From the NCBI GenBank assembly GCA_010279815.1, contig QEOQ01000690.1:263293-295378 (forward strand): a stretch of 32,086 nucleotides of DNA, written 5' to 3'. Below, one piece after another: positions 1 to 9,515 of the stretch (position 1 is the stretch's first letter; the number at the start of each line of letters is the position of its first letter). Source of the DNA: Brachionus plicatilis (taxonomy: Eukaryota; Rotifera; Eurotatoria; Ploima; Brachionidae). A program made the position numbers and the translations under genes. Under the pieces are notes generated by a model. It searched no databases. It was not told where the DNA came from and saw only the letters and a program-made list of their open reading frames with translations.

Positions 1-264
1 GATCTGGTGGTTTTCGGTTATAACATAAATTAAACGATTATAATAACTTTAATAATAAATGGCCACTTCAAGCCTAACAAATAATAATAGCAAAAATTGG
101 AGAAAAAAAAAAGAAAACAAAATTATTTCAAAGTTTTTCATCTAATCGCACATGTCTAATATTTTACACAGTGTTAAATACTAACGACATGCTAAGCGCA
201 TGAGATCATAGTATTGCACTGTGAAACTATAAACATTTAAGTTGGCTAGAGTCGATGTTGTAGT

Positions 265-1290
265 GGCTCTGTAACGTTTCATAGCAAGTTATTTTTCATT
301 GCAAGACAAAATTCATCGTACCACTATTTTTTTCATTGCATCACTATTTATTCCTTAGCAAGTTTTTTTCCCATTTACCGATAGAATATGAGAATTTTTT
401 AGTAGACAGTCCGAGCTTCACATTTACTAAGCGTATGTAAGTTTTGCAATAGAGTATAATTTTGCAATAAATTGAGAATTAAAATTTAAATTTTGAAGAT
501 AAGACACTAAAATTAATTAATTAAATTAAAGTCCAAGTCATGACTTTAATTTTTGTGGCTTATACTCAGACTTGTGCGTAAGTCACTAAGTCAAAGTCAA
601 AGTCAAGTCAAAGTCAAAGTCAAGTCACAGACTTGACTTAAGATTTTTTTTTTAAAGTTAAGTCATTTGACTTGACTTGATCGAATCCCTGAGTTTATTT
701 AAAGTACTTACTTCAATATAATAAATTAGAATATAAAATAAAAATTGCTTAATAATCAGTTTATTTTCTTCATCTTTTTTTTTTTCACAAATAATAATTA
801 AATAAAATGAAAAAATACTGTGAGAATGGACTTCACTAAAACCTAATTGAAGAATAGGTTGAATTTTGATTGAGGAACCTTTTGTGAGAGGATTAGAACT
901 AGTCATCATTAAAATATTTATCTTTTAATTTTTTTCTAAATAAAATTGAAAACTTAAGATTTAAAGCTTAACTTTTATGTTAATTTTAAGAATTGAAATA
1001 AATTCCCTAAAGCCAAGTCATTCCAAATGACTAAAGATTTTTTTTTAAAGTTAAGTCAACTAAAATCTTTGTCTTAACCAAAAAATTAAAATAACTTAAA
1101 AAGCACAGTCGTGCTTTTTAAAAAAAAATAATAATAAAAATCAAAAATCATTTCCTTTTTTATTTCTAATTGATTTCTAATAAACTTAATTAAATTGTTT
1201 GCTTGCTATCAAAAATTTCACTTTGCTATGATTTTTCTTGCAATGAATCAACTTGCAATGATTTGTCTTGCAATGAAACGTTCTAATGCC
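265..1290. mobile_element. DNA transposon, non-autonomous, 8-bp TSD
   Basis: The ends form an imperfect terminal inverted repeat: left GGCTCTGTAACGTTTCATAG, right (reverse complement) GGCATTAGAACGTTTCATTG. An identical 8-bp direct repeat GTTGTAGT flanks it at 257-264 and 1291-1298, as expected of a target-site duplication. Subterminal copies of CATTGCAAG (left) and CTTGCAATG (right) recur several times. The interior is AT-rich with AAGTCA-rich stretches around 585-680 and no transposase I can recognise. An 8-bp duplication fits hAT, Merlin or some MULE elements; the superfamily is not decided. The ORFs inside are short and unconvincing. Confidence 0.7.
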
Positions 1291-1298
1291 GTTGTAGT

Positions 1299-2636
1299 TA
1301 TTGAGAGAGTTACAACAGATAATATGTTTAAAAAAAATAAGTATTTCAGTAAGTTTTTCTCTTAAAATAAAAAAAAATAAAGTAAAATACAACGATATGT
1401 CAATTTATGACCCTTGAAGTTGATTTTCTTGAATTGAACTAAAATATTTATTTTTGAAGTCGTAAAATAACGTTTTGAGGGTCAGGTTTCTGGCGTTTGC
1501 AAAGAAAAAAATTTTTCATTGTATTTTGTTTTTAAGGAGCAACAAAAAAAAAATCGATTAAAAAAAATCTCTAAATCTTACATAATTAATTTATTCATAA
1601 TGTCTCTAAAAAATAAATAAAGCTACTATTCAAATTGAACGCAACATATATAAGGTGTACAAAATATCTCTAATCAATAGGCAAATCAATATTCTTTAAT
1701 TATAATTTCTCCCATTTGTATTGCTATTGGTTTTGTATACAACTCTCTAGCTAGGATATTAATTCCGTAAATGAAACAAAAAAAATTTGTTCTTTCAAAA
1801 ATCGATAGTTTTCATTCACGTTTGCTCTAAATTCGAGAAACAAAAAATTCTCTAGCTCAATAGGACCCCGCTCTTATGCAACCCTCTAGTTATTCATAAT
1901 TAGACGCCAATTTAAAAATTTAACTCGAAATCAATTAGAAAAAGGTTAAATGAATAATTGTTCTAAATTCCTTATTTAATGGTAACTTTAGCCGGATTAG
2001 AGCAAACACTCTAGTCCAGTAGACTTTGAATTCGAGTCGAATAGATAATCCTAATGTATGTGGGTCAGAGTATAGCTAGCAACTAGGGTCTTGTTCACAA
2101 GATTTTGCTTTGTAGTCGCTCTTGTCCGACAGCTCTGTGTTGTTAATTAACTGATAGATCTAGATTGTCTGTGGGAAGCCGTAAATAGTTCAGGCTTTGT
2201 AAATATTTACTAGATTTAGATAGAAATAATTTACATGTAGCTTCTAAACGCTGGCGAATTATCTGTTCTAAGCTAAGGAGTGGTAAACAAAAGAATTGCG
2301 TCTTTGTGGGAATTAAGTGATGCCTTGACTTGACTGCTATTCATCAAGTTTTGTACTGATATTCTAGAGAGCAATTATTCTGAGTTTGATAGCAACTCGC
2401 CGCCAGCCACAACTAACACAATTGACCATTTTAATGTCTGTCTAGTATCAAAGAAGAAATTTGAGTTTAATTCACTAAAAATAAATAAAATAATGGACAA
2501 GTTTTTTTTTTTATTTTATCAATAGAAAAAGGTATAAAGAATTAAATTTTTTTTGTTTAAATATTAGTTTGTAATACAAACCGAACAAAATTCATAATTG
2601 ATAAAATTTTTTTTTTTTATTATTTATTATTCACAG
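1299..2636. other. Non-coding stretch, no gene recognised
   Basis: No convincing ORF or RNA gene. From about 1850 to 2480 the composition is visibly less AT-skewed and more complex than the surroundings, with few homopolymers. It could be an untranslated exon, a regulatory block or an old repeat, and nothing in the sequence decides between these. The rest is low-complexity A/T sequence. Confidence 0.5.
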
Positions 2637-2854
2637 TTTTTAAAGCGGCCACATGATCTTTCTGCCGTTCCATGGAGTTTTTAAGGCGGCCACATGATCT
2701 TTCTGCCGTTCCAAGGTGTTTTTAAAGCGGCCACATGATCTTTCTGCCGTTCCAAGGTGTTTTTAAAGCGGCTAAATGATCTTTTTGCCGTTCCATGGAG
2801 TTTTTAAGGCGGCCACATGATCTTTCTGCCGTTCCATGGAGTTTTTAAGGCGGC
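2637..2854. repeat. 41-bp tandem repeat array (about 5.3 copies)
   Basis: Units start at 2637, 2678, 2719, 2760, 2801 and 2842, exactly 41 bp apart; the last is cut after about 13 bp. The core reads GCGGCCACATGATCTTTCTG followed by CCGTTCC. Units vary at CATGGAG versus CAAGGTG and at AAAGCGGC versus AAGGCGGC. The unit starting at 2760 is the most diverged (GCTAAATGATCTTTTTGCC). The array is much richer in G+C than the flanks. A diverged single unit in reverse orientation lies at 19040-19082. Unit period and alternating variants point to unequal exchange within the array. Confidence 0.95.
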
Positions 2855-3321
2855 ATAAAAGCAAAAAAAAAAATTACTCTGTTTTGATTAAACAAATAAT
2901 TAAAGTAAATTAGTGATATGTGGTCAAAAATAATAAGAAAAGTAGCAGTCAATTAATCAGTAAATCAACTCATAATCAATTATTGTTAGGGAATCGTGTA
3001 AGTGAATGCAACAAATAAGGAAGGAATAGAACGCTGCTGTATTCAAACTAAAGAAAAAGTAATGACCGTAAAAATTATTATACGATGATTCAAATGGATC
3101 AGAAAATTTAGTTTTTAAATAGATATAGAATTCTTCTCTATTTAAACTCCATACGTAATCTAGAGGAAAAAATCATTTAGTTTTTTGTACAAAATATTAT
3201 TATAATTAAATAATTTTTAAATCTTTTTTTATTTTGTCTATAAAGCGTATTAAATAATTTATCAAAAGTAAGCTTTGACTGTAGATGGCTAATTTTTGTA
3301 ATTTGTTTTCAAATATTGAAT
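2855..3321. other. Non-coding, with a dispersed repeat
   Basis: No gene seen. About 3237-3318 (AAAGCGTATTAAATAATTTA onward) is a diverged direct copy of 15985-16065, so it is a dispersed repeat. The remainder is AT-rich sequence with no feature I can name. Confidence 0.5.
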
Positions 3322-3329
3322 ATTTTTAT

Positions 3330-4175
3330 TAGAGTGGTAGATCGAAAGAAAACTGAATTATCAATAAACACATAGATTTTTTCGAAATTATTAGGTAGAA
3401 CGATTAAATTAATATCGAATAAATTTATTCGAATAGTGTTTCGATTAAAATCAACCGAATATATATATTTGAAATCGATAAGCAAAAATTTTATTGCTGT
3501 CTATCGAATTCTATCGAATTAAATTTTCTTTCTATTATTGTGAAGAAATTATTTTGTAAAACACCCCTTTCAGTACCAGCTGGGAGTCTTTTTTCAGTAG
3601 CAGGTTTCATTCAAAATGAAGAAAGAAATAGATTGAATCCACATAATTTAGAAAAATTTACGTTTATAAAACTCAACTTTATTAATTTAAATTAAAAAAA
3701 AATTTAAAAATTTTAATAATTTTAACACTGTGTAACTTTTGTAGACTGGATTGCTAAAATTTTAAACCTAAATTTTTTTTAATAATTTTTTGACATATTT
3801 TTAAAGAAATTCTAGTCTAAATCGTAAATTTTAGGAAATTAATAATTTGTTATTTAATAAATTATTTAAAATGTAAATTTAAATAATAATTTTTATGAAA
3901 ATTCTCAAAATATTTCAGTAATCACAATCGACAAATATCAATAAAAAAATATCGATAATCTAATCAATATTTTAGTTAAAAATAACTAAAATATTATCGT
4001 TTTTTTTGATATCGAAAGATTATCGATAAATTTTTTTCGTATCGTAATGGTTCACCAAATAATTACCGTTTAAAAATTATCGAAAAAAAAAAAAAAATTT
4101 CGATTTAAAAATTTTTTTATCGATACGAATTTTGGCGAACGAAATCGCTAGTTGCTTAAACGATCTACAACCCTA
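3330..4175 (+). mobile_element. hAT element, internally deleted
   Basis: The left end TAGAGTGGTAGATCG and the right end (reverse complement) TAGGGTTGTAGATCG form a terminal inverted repeat. The 8-bp direct repeat ATTTTTAT lies at 3322-3329 and 4176-4183. Eight-base duplications and termini starting T/CAG-G are typical of hAT elements. A C-terminal hAT transposase fragment lies inside, which confirms the assignment. Subterminal regions are rich in ATCGAA/TATCGAT motifs (3395-3530, 3925-4130), plausibly transposase-binding repeats. At 846 bp it is far shorter than an autonomous hAT, so most of the gene is gone. Confidence 0.85.
3543..3695 (+). pseudogene. hAT transposase C-terminal fragment
   Basis: The frame is open to TAA at 3693-3695 and ends a hAT transposase. 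The C-terminal hAT dimerisation motif is visible: a CKTPLSVPAGSLFSVAGF block, then ERNRLNPHNLEKF and an F-x-K-L-N ending. It corresponds to the family pattern in which a P-x-[ST/A]-S/G-x-x-x-E/F-R-x-F-S-x-A-G block is followed by R-N-R-L-x-P-x-x-x-x-x-L. In an intact protein this region mediates dimerisation and contributes to the catalytic fold. The rest (BED finger, DDE core) is absent, so the copy is dead. Its orientation defines the + strand as the element's sense strand. Confidence 0.8.
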
Positions 4176-4183
4176 ATTTTTAT

Positions 4184-4927
4184 TTTATTTTATTTAATTT
4201 TATTCTATTTAATTCAAATTAACCTCCATTAGGAGAAGTAAAATAAAAAATAAAAAATTATAGTTTTGCATAAAAATAAAAATAAAGTAAAATTAAATAC
4301 AGATAAAAGTAGAAAAAGAAAAAGATAACATGTAACTCGAATTCATATTGTAATTGAAAATATTTTTTTAATTGAAGATCTTTTTTTATAGAAAATTTAT
4401 TTTTATTTATTTATTAAAAAAATAGCTATATAATAGAAAGATAAATCATGTGAAAAAATGTCTTTATTTTTAATACAAGTAAACCCGGTTTAGTCGAAGT
4501 CGAAGGGCTGTCATAAAAAGCTTCGACTTAACCGTAAGAAATAAAAATTAAGAAAAAAGTATTATTAAGAGTTGAAATTTTTATTATTAATGGGATAAGT
4601 TGTGAAGTACGTAAATTTTAATTGTTTTATTAGTAAACCATGAAACCTTGACTCAATCTGATTTAGATTTTCAATTGTAACAGTGGATCCATTTCAGTTT
4701 CTAGTAGAAAAACAATCTGTTAAATCATGATAAGCTAACAGGCAATGAGACGCTCAAATTCCAGAGAATAGACAATCATTTTAAATATTATTATGTAATT
4801 TAAATTTTTGGTATTTGTTTAAAAATTTAATTTGAAATTAATTTGCAGCTTTTATTTTTATATCTTATAAAACTCGTGTACATTTTTTTTATTTTTTTTA
4901 TTTATATTCAGGAATAAAATTATCTTA
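4184..4927. other. Non-coding; lone pogo-type terminus
   Basis: No gene. At 4482-4540 the sequence AAACCCGGTTTAGTCGAAGT is followed by an inverted match (AAGCTTCGACTTAACCG). That resembles the end of a pogo/Tigger-type element, but I find no partner end or TA duplication, so I leave it unassigned. The start of the stretch is TTTTATTTTATTT-type simple repeat. Confidence 0.35.
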
Positions 4928-4935
4928 GAAATAAC

Positions 4936-5785
4936 CAGAGTTGTTTAAAGTCACAAGTCTCAAGTCAAGTCCAAGTCCGGAATTTTTTTTCTAAATTTTC
5001 ATCCAAAAGTTCAAGTCCAGGCTTTAAAATTTTGACTGGGGTGAAGTTTTGACATGAGTTAAAAAAAAATGAGTTAATTAAAAAATAATTCGTGTTTTTT
5101 TTTTAACTCATTTTTTTAATTCAATTTTTTGGTTTCAAAAAAAAAGGTGATTTTCACATTGGTGTTTTTAAAAAAAGAATAATTGTTAAATTAAAGTTTT
5201 TATTAACAAGAAAAGAATTTAAGCAAAATTTACAAAAACAAAAATTTAATTAATTAATTGAATATTTTTTTTTAACTCATTATTTTTTTTTAACTCATTA
5301 ATTTCTAACATTAATTATTGTCGAGTTGAGCCAAACTATTTTTTTGGCACAAAATATTAAGTTAGTATAAGTTAGAGTTCAACCATCAAGCTATCGAAAA
5401 TTTTAAAAAAGCCCAAAAAAGTTTTCTTAGTATTTTATTTCTTCCATCCAAATCTAATCCAAATTCGTGTCCGGGTTTTAAAACTTTCATTTACAAAACT
5501 TATTGTTTATCAAAATTTACTTAAAAATGGTCGAATTTTTGCAAATTTTGGTAGATTTTCTCCCAAAAAAAATTTCAAATTTTCTATGGCTCTTTCTGAC
5601 AAAAAGAAAATTTTGACTTTTTGACTTTTTTATCTTAATTAATTTTATTTCATGAAAAAGTTTTTTTTAAAGACATTGATAATGACTTTTTTTTTAAAAA
5701 AAATTTAAAGTCGGGACTCAAACTTTGAAAAAAAAAATTTGGACTTGGACTTTTTTTGGGACTTTTAAACTTTTAAACAACTCCG
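4936..5785. mobile_element. hAT-type MITE family 1, copy A
   Basis: Ends are CAGAGTTGTTTAAAGTC and (right, reverse complement) CGGAGTTGTTTAAAAG. The 8-bp duplication GAAATAAC is perfect at 4928-4935 and 5786-5793. Two more copies of the family, each with its own perfect 8-bp duplication, lie at 9955-10171 and 16593-16896, and a lone end is at 8313. Copy A is longer than the others because it contains extra sequence, including one end of a CTGGGGTGAAG MITE at 5036. No coding capacity; it must have been moved by a hAT transposase supplied elsewhere. Confidence 0.85.
5036..5061 (+). mobile_element. Terminus of CTGGGGTGAAG MITE, fragment
   Basis: The sequence CTGGGGTGAAGTTTTGACAT is identical to the left end of the complete TA-flanked MITE at 30116-30318. 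The matching right end (CTTCACCCCAG) is missing here. AACTCATT motifs typical of that element's interior recur at 5104-5112 and 5275-5300, so a decayed copy probably extends to about 5305. Confidence 0.65.
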
Positions 5786-5934
5786 GAAATAACGTACATT
5801 ATTTTTAATTTTTTAAATTTTAAAAATAGTTAAATAAACTATTTGAACACGGAATTTCCGCTTTTTAGGAAAAACCTTAAATATTAGAATAACATTTTTT
5901 TTTAGATAATTTAATTGCTAATGTGACTTAAACT

Positions 5935-6165
5935 TTAATCAAATTAAATCAAATTTCAAGATTTCAAGCATGTCAAAAATATTCTAAATGCGTAATTAAT
6001 TGCGTTGCAGATTTCACAATTTTTAAAGCTTCAAAAAGCATATTTTTAAATTTTTAGAAAAGGATGGCCGTGTGTAATCTTGCAAAAAATTACGCATTTT
6101 AAATACTTTGAGCATATTTGAAATTTTGAAATTTGATCATTAATTTTACTTTGCTCAAAAAGATC
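5935..6165. mobile_element. Foldback/MITE-like inverted repeat
   Basis: Left arm about 5940-6005 (AAATTTCAAGATTTCAAGCA onward, including ATGCGTAATTAATTGC) is an imperfect inverted match to about 6088-6160 (AAAAATTACGCATTTTAAAT onward to GAAATTTGATCATTAATTT). The spacer is roughly 80 bp. It is non-coding. Target duplications are not resolved, so the class is unknown. Confidence 0.5.
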
Positions 6166-6927
6166 ACATCATTTTTAGGGAGATGCTGCGTTAGTCTTGT
6201 GAAAGATAATTATCTGAAAAAAAAATTCTACAGGAAAATAAATTAACTGTATTTTTACATTAGGGATAGAAGAAGATAAAAATTTATTAAAATAGAGACA
6301 AATTAGAAAAGAATACAATAATAAATTCTTTTTTTTTGCAATTCTAAGGGGCCCCAAACGATAAACCGTAGTTTAGCTTAATGAATTTTTGAAAATTTTT
6401 AAAATTGTTTTCTATGGTAATTGCTGAATTCAAATTTTGAATTTGTTTTTGTATAGGACTTTTTATTTTGATCGAATAAAAAGACCACAAAAACTTACTA
6501 ATTTAATATGATACTTTTTAAAAGAATTCTAAAAGCACAAAAAATATTTACACAACCTTGCAAAAATTATTTTTGAAATCATCTTTGATAAAATTATACA
6601 AAATTCATTTTCTTCTTGACTGAGATTTTTTTTTGTCCCCCCGCAATATTTAGTTTATTTTTATCATAATCAGTTCTAACACGTTTTTATAACCCCTAAT
6701 TCTTGCTTGGAACTTTTTCTAGCCATTTTAAAAAAAATCGGTTTTATATTCTTTAGACTCTCCTCTTTAAAACATAGCTTTCCGTTCTTTGACTGGATCT
6801 TTTATTTTTCCTGTTGATTAAAGCAAAAACCTTATTTCGTAATAAAATAAAATGGGAAAAGTAAAGAGTAATGTAATTTTAAATTAGGATAAATTTTATT
6901 TTCATAGTTTAAGTTGTATAGATAAAA
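6166..6927. other. Non-coding, AT-rich
   Basis: No gene, RNA or clear repeat boundary recognised. Short ORFs here have low-complexity compositions. The stretch ends at the truncated DDE transposase fragment, and any upstream part of that gene is not visible. Confidence 0.4.
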
Positions 6928-7046
6928 ATGTTTTTTTGTCCTAAATATCACTACGAATTGAACCCAATTGAAGGACTTTGGTGCTTTTTAAAAACTAATG
7001 TTATAAAAAACAATGATCAGGATTTTAGCAAGCTTTTAGACTCTAT
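6928..7046 (+). pseudogene. DDE transposase, C-terminal part, left piece
   Basis: Reads in frame from ATG 6928 with the signature C-PKYHYELNPIEGLWCFLK and then a NNDQDFSKLLDSM tail. The H-x-E-L-N-P-I-E-x-x-W block is the hallmark around the last catalytic acid of DDE_3 (IS630/Tc1/mariner-type) transposases. The catalytic upstream part is missing. The host reading frame is lost at about 7046, where the pogo-like element begins; the frame then runs into that element and stops at 7083. The continuation of the same protein appears on the same strand at 9516-9668. The gene was therefore split by insertion. Confidence 0.75.
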
Positions 7047-7342
7047 GGTCAAACGGGGTAAAACCGTGAATTCTTTTATTTGATCGCTAATTAGTTGTGA
7101 GATTTATTTTTTTTTTTCGAAAAAATATATATTAATAAAAGAGAATATTGTCTTTAATTTAAAAAAACTTTATTTAAAATAAAAGAACGGTTCAAAAGTT
7201 ATTGTTAAAATAAAATAAGATCGTTCATTAACGTTTCAACGCTTACATTGGGGTATATCCGTGAATTACATAAATTCAAGCAATTAAAATACAAAAAAAA
7301 GTATATGAAAATATATGTATCCTATTTTAAATCAAAATTAAT

Positions 7343-7428
7343 CTATTTAGAACATATTTTTGAACAAAAAAATTCCATAGTTAAATCAAAGAATCTTGGA
7401 AGGCATTTACCACAAGACCAATTTTTAC
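7343..7428 (-). pseudogene. pogo-like transposase, last part of Cys-rich tail
   Basis: This is the continuation, on the minus strand, of the reading frame interrupted at 8657. Across the 8-bp duplication the frame resumes without loss and gives further CxxC pairs: a C-K-N-W-S-C-G-K-C stretch, then CSKICSK and TAG at 7343-7345. Together with the CFKC and CEKC pairs upstream, this makes a PHD-like zinc finger of the kind found at the C-terminus of many pogo/jerky-like transposases. Removing the inserted element and one duplication copy restores one uninterrupted frame, which is strong support for the insertion model. Confidence 0.7.
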
Positions 7429-7551
7429 ATTTCTCAGGTTGTCCCTAAAAGGCGGAATGCGGAATGCGGAAAACGGAATTCTTTATCTTAAGGGATGAAA
7501 TCATGACTCTTTTATTAATGAACAAGTTAATCAACGAGAAGCAGCATGCCA

Positions 7552-7898
7552 GGCAAAACATGTACCACAAATCTAATTGAGTTTGTTAACAAAGTAACAA
7601 ATAAGGTCGAAAATGGAAACTTAATCGATGTCATTTACACTGACTTCTCTTAGGCGTTTGATAAGTCTCGCATAGGAAACTTTTAAGAAAATTAAGAGCA
7701 TATGGTTTTGTAAATGAACCATATGAATGGATTAAATCCTGTCTTCTTGACAGGAAGCAAAGAGTAGTTCTTGGTGATGCTGAACTGCAAAGTGTTGTCA
7801 ACTCAAAGACAGTTAATGGCTTTAAAGAGGGTATCGACAGAGAAGTGATTGATATTGAAAAAAGAATGAAACGAAAGACTTCCACAGCTCATATATAG
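7552..7898 (+). pseudogene. LINE reverse transcriptase fragment, internally deleted
   Basis: The first part reads CTTNLIEFVNKVTN, then VIYTDFS-stop-AFDK, the conserved segment around the first catalytic Asp region of CR1/jockey-type reverse transcriptases. After a frameshift near 7670 it continues LLRKLRAYGF, EWIKSCLLDRKQRVVLGD, the next conserved block. It then jumps directly to SKTVNGFKEGIDRE, which looks like the extreme C-terminus of such ORFs, ending at TAG 7896-7898. The palm with the FADD box is missing between these, so the copy carries a large internal deletion. It lies inside the 7437-8656 element. Confidence 0.8.
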
Positions 7899-7949
7899 AG
7901 CTAAATGCTGGAAGGAGTTAGTATAGATTTCTATACTAACTGCTAAGAT

Positions 7950-8275
7950 AATGAAGCAAGACTTTTCACAAGATATTTTCATCTTCTACTTAAAGAGCCA
8001 TTTATCTAATTCGTCTGAGTATTTGTTTATCTTATTTTCTAGGTTTCCTTTTTTCTTAAAAATGTAGAATGTGACCAAGTCGTCAGCAAAAAGAAGAGAG
8101 TATTCACTATCAGTTTTATTTCTTTTAGGTATATCATTGATAAAAATACTAAAAAATAATGGACTAATTACTGAGCCTTGAGAACACCTGCTCCAATATG
8201 GTATTCATAACTTATATGACCATTTACATTTACTTCAAATGTTCTTGAGTCTAAGAATGAATTTACTCAGTGTAT
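7950..8275 (-). pseudogene. LINE reverse transcriptase palm fragment
   Basis: On the minus strand a frameshifted start (VNSFLDSRTFEVNVNG) is followed in another frame by SQGSVISPLFFSIFINDIP and then LLFADDLVTFYIF, the catalytic box of non-LTR reverse transcriptases. Then come GNLENKINKYSDELDKW and MKISCEKSC. It is close kin to the fragment at 19983-20792, which shows the same NDIPKRNK and LLFADDLVTFF blocks. Truncated at both ends, with one frameshift and one in-frame stop. Inserted head-to-head against the LINE fragment at 7552-7898. Confidence 0.8.
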
Positions 8276-8312
8276 TGGGTAAGGAGGAAGGTTCGTTTTT
8301 ATTAGTTAATAA

Positions 8313-8362
8313 CAGAGTTGTTTAAAAGTCACAAAAAAAAGTCCAAGTCCAGACTTTTTTTT
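8313..8362. mobile_element. Lone terminus of hAT-type MITE family 1
   Basis: CAGAGTTGTTTAAAAGTCAC matches the ends of the three complete copies (4936, 9955, 16593), followed by the AGTCCAAGTCCAGACTTTT block seen in them. No partner end is found before the 7437-8656 element resumes its own GCGGAAT sequence, so this is a truncated copy. Confidence 0.6.
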
Positions 8363-8656
8363 TTTAAATTTGTATTAATAATTAAACTTTATTAAATTAT
8401 TTATTATAATCGACTAAATTAAACATGTTTGACTTTTATTATTAACATTTTATTATATAAGATAGTAATATTAATAAAAAATGTATTAATAAATTTAATT
8501 TTTTTTTTCCGCAAGATAAATTCCGCTGGAATTTAATAAGCGGAAAGCGGAAATTCCGCTTTTTAGTAGGTAATTTTGCGGAATTTTTTAGAAAAATTTC
8601 AGCGGAATTTGGCCTGCGGAATTCCGTTTTCCGCATTCCGCCTTTAAGGGACAACC

Positions 8657-9067
8657 ATTTCTCACAAGAAATCCATTTGTTTCGATTTGTTTTGACTTTT
8701 CCAAATACTGTTTTACATTTGAAACAACTTTTTTGGTCGTTCAGTGGAGATATTTCAATTTCAGACTCTTCTTCATCTTCTTCATCACTGATTATTGTCA
8801 CTTTTTTCCTCTTTTTGTTCAACTTTTTTGCCTCTTCATCTTCTAATTGTTTCAAAACTTGATTCTCAGTCAAAACTTCACCGTACTTTCTTTTAACCCT
8901 CGTTTTTTTTGTTGATGTTTTCTCTTTATTTGCTGATTTTAAGGAATGATAAAGCGCACAGAAGCTTGATGTTTGTTTAATTTTTTAGCTTCAATTTCGG
9001 CAATGGCTATTTGTAAGGTTTCTTCGCTATAAGCTTTTTGGGTTTTTTGGAAGGTACTTCTCGGCAT
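8657..9067 (-). pseudogene. pogo-like transposase: HTH start fused to C-terminus
   Basis: From ATG at 9067 the minus strand reads MPRSTFQKTQKAYSEETLQI, then AEIEAKKLNKHQAS and a TAA at 8939-8941. This is the psq/CENP-B-type DNA-binding N-terminus usual for pogo/Tigger transposases. Two bases away a second frame begins (8939) and runs through VKRKYGEVLTENQV, a Lys-rich stretch, an acidic DEEDEEESEIE run and CFKC...WISCEK. That is the C-terminal region with a zinc finger. The roughly 300-aa DDE core expected between them is absent, so this is an internal deletion derivative. The finger is interrupted at the 8657-8664 duplication by the 7437-8656 element. Confidence 0.75.
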
Positions 9068-9515
9068 ATTTAAAAAGTTTTTTTTTAAAATATCAATCAA
9101 ATAGAAAATTCATACTACTTATTGCAATAAATGAAATTAACGGTTTAACTCCAATCCCATTTTTTTCTTAAACTTATTTTATTTTGAAATAACAGAAAAT
9201 CGGTTAAGTTTTTGAATTTTTCAATAAGAAATTTGTAATCAGCATCAAAAAATACATATAACAGTGTTCTTTGTTCAAATTTTTACCAATTATCAAGAAA
9301 GTTTTTTTTTGAGGATCGACATTTTCTTTTAAGTAGCGAAGATTTGTCATTTAAATGAAATAAAAAAAAATAAAAAATTCTTTTTTATTGGTCATTTTTA
9401 TTAACAAAGACGTTCTTTATATTCTTTTTTTTATTTAATAGAAAAAATTTTTTCAAAGAAAAGTTATAGTAATTCAAAGAAGAATTCACGGTTTTACCCC
9501 ATTAACGGTTCAACC

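Larger units (their letters stand above)
7437..8656. mobile_element. GCGGAAT-rich DNA element, 8-bp TSD
   Basis: Terminal inverted repeat: left GGTTGTCCCTAAAAGGCGGA, right (reverse complement) GGTTGTCCCTTAAAGGCGGA; both continue into AATGCGG...AAAACGGAATTC. The perfect duplication ATTTCTCA lies at 7429-7436 and 8657-8664. The right side (8500-8640) is a run of GCGGAA/TTCCGC motifs in both orientations, which look like subterminal binding sites. The interior is filled with LINE fragments in opposite orientations and a lone hAT MITE end. No transposase of its own is visible. A short relative of the GCGGAAATTCCGC motif block occurs at 5848-5872. Confidence 0.85.
7055..9500 (-). mobile_element. 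pogo/Tigger-like element, internally deleted
   Basis: GGGGTAAAACCGTGAATTCT at 7055-7074 is perfectly repeated in inverse at 9481-9500. The flanks (GGTCAAAC left, GGTTGAACC reverse complement right) suggest the ends lie a few bases further out. Diverged second copies of the terminal motif (7250-7268 and about 9139-9160) suggest subterminal binding sites. On the minus strand it carries a psq-type helix-turn-helix start and a Cys-rich C-terminus joined directly, with the DDE core deleted. It sits between two halves of a DDE transposase gene. The exact target duplication is not resolved. Confidence 0.7.

Noticed and set aside
585..680. Dense GTCAAAGTCAAGTC repeats, possibly a CRISPR-like or satellite array
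   Set aside because: Units are short, irregular and without unique spacers. The AAGTC motif recurs in transposon ends throughout the window, so this is element sequence.
670..695. GATCGAATCCC resembling a tRNA T-loop
   Set aside because: No acceptor stem, D-arm or anticodon arm can be folded around it.
7248..7448. Plus-strand 66-codon ORF
   Set aside because: It overlaps the end of the pogo-like transposase on the opposite strand and runs into the terminal repeat of the 7437-8656 element.
8677..8862. Plus-strand ORF with a Ser-rich run
   Set aside because: It is the antisense of the acidic and Lys-rich tail of the pogo-like transposase on the minus strand.
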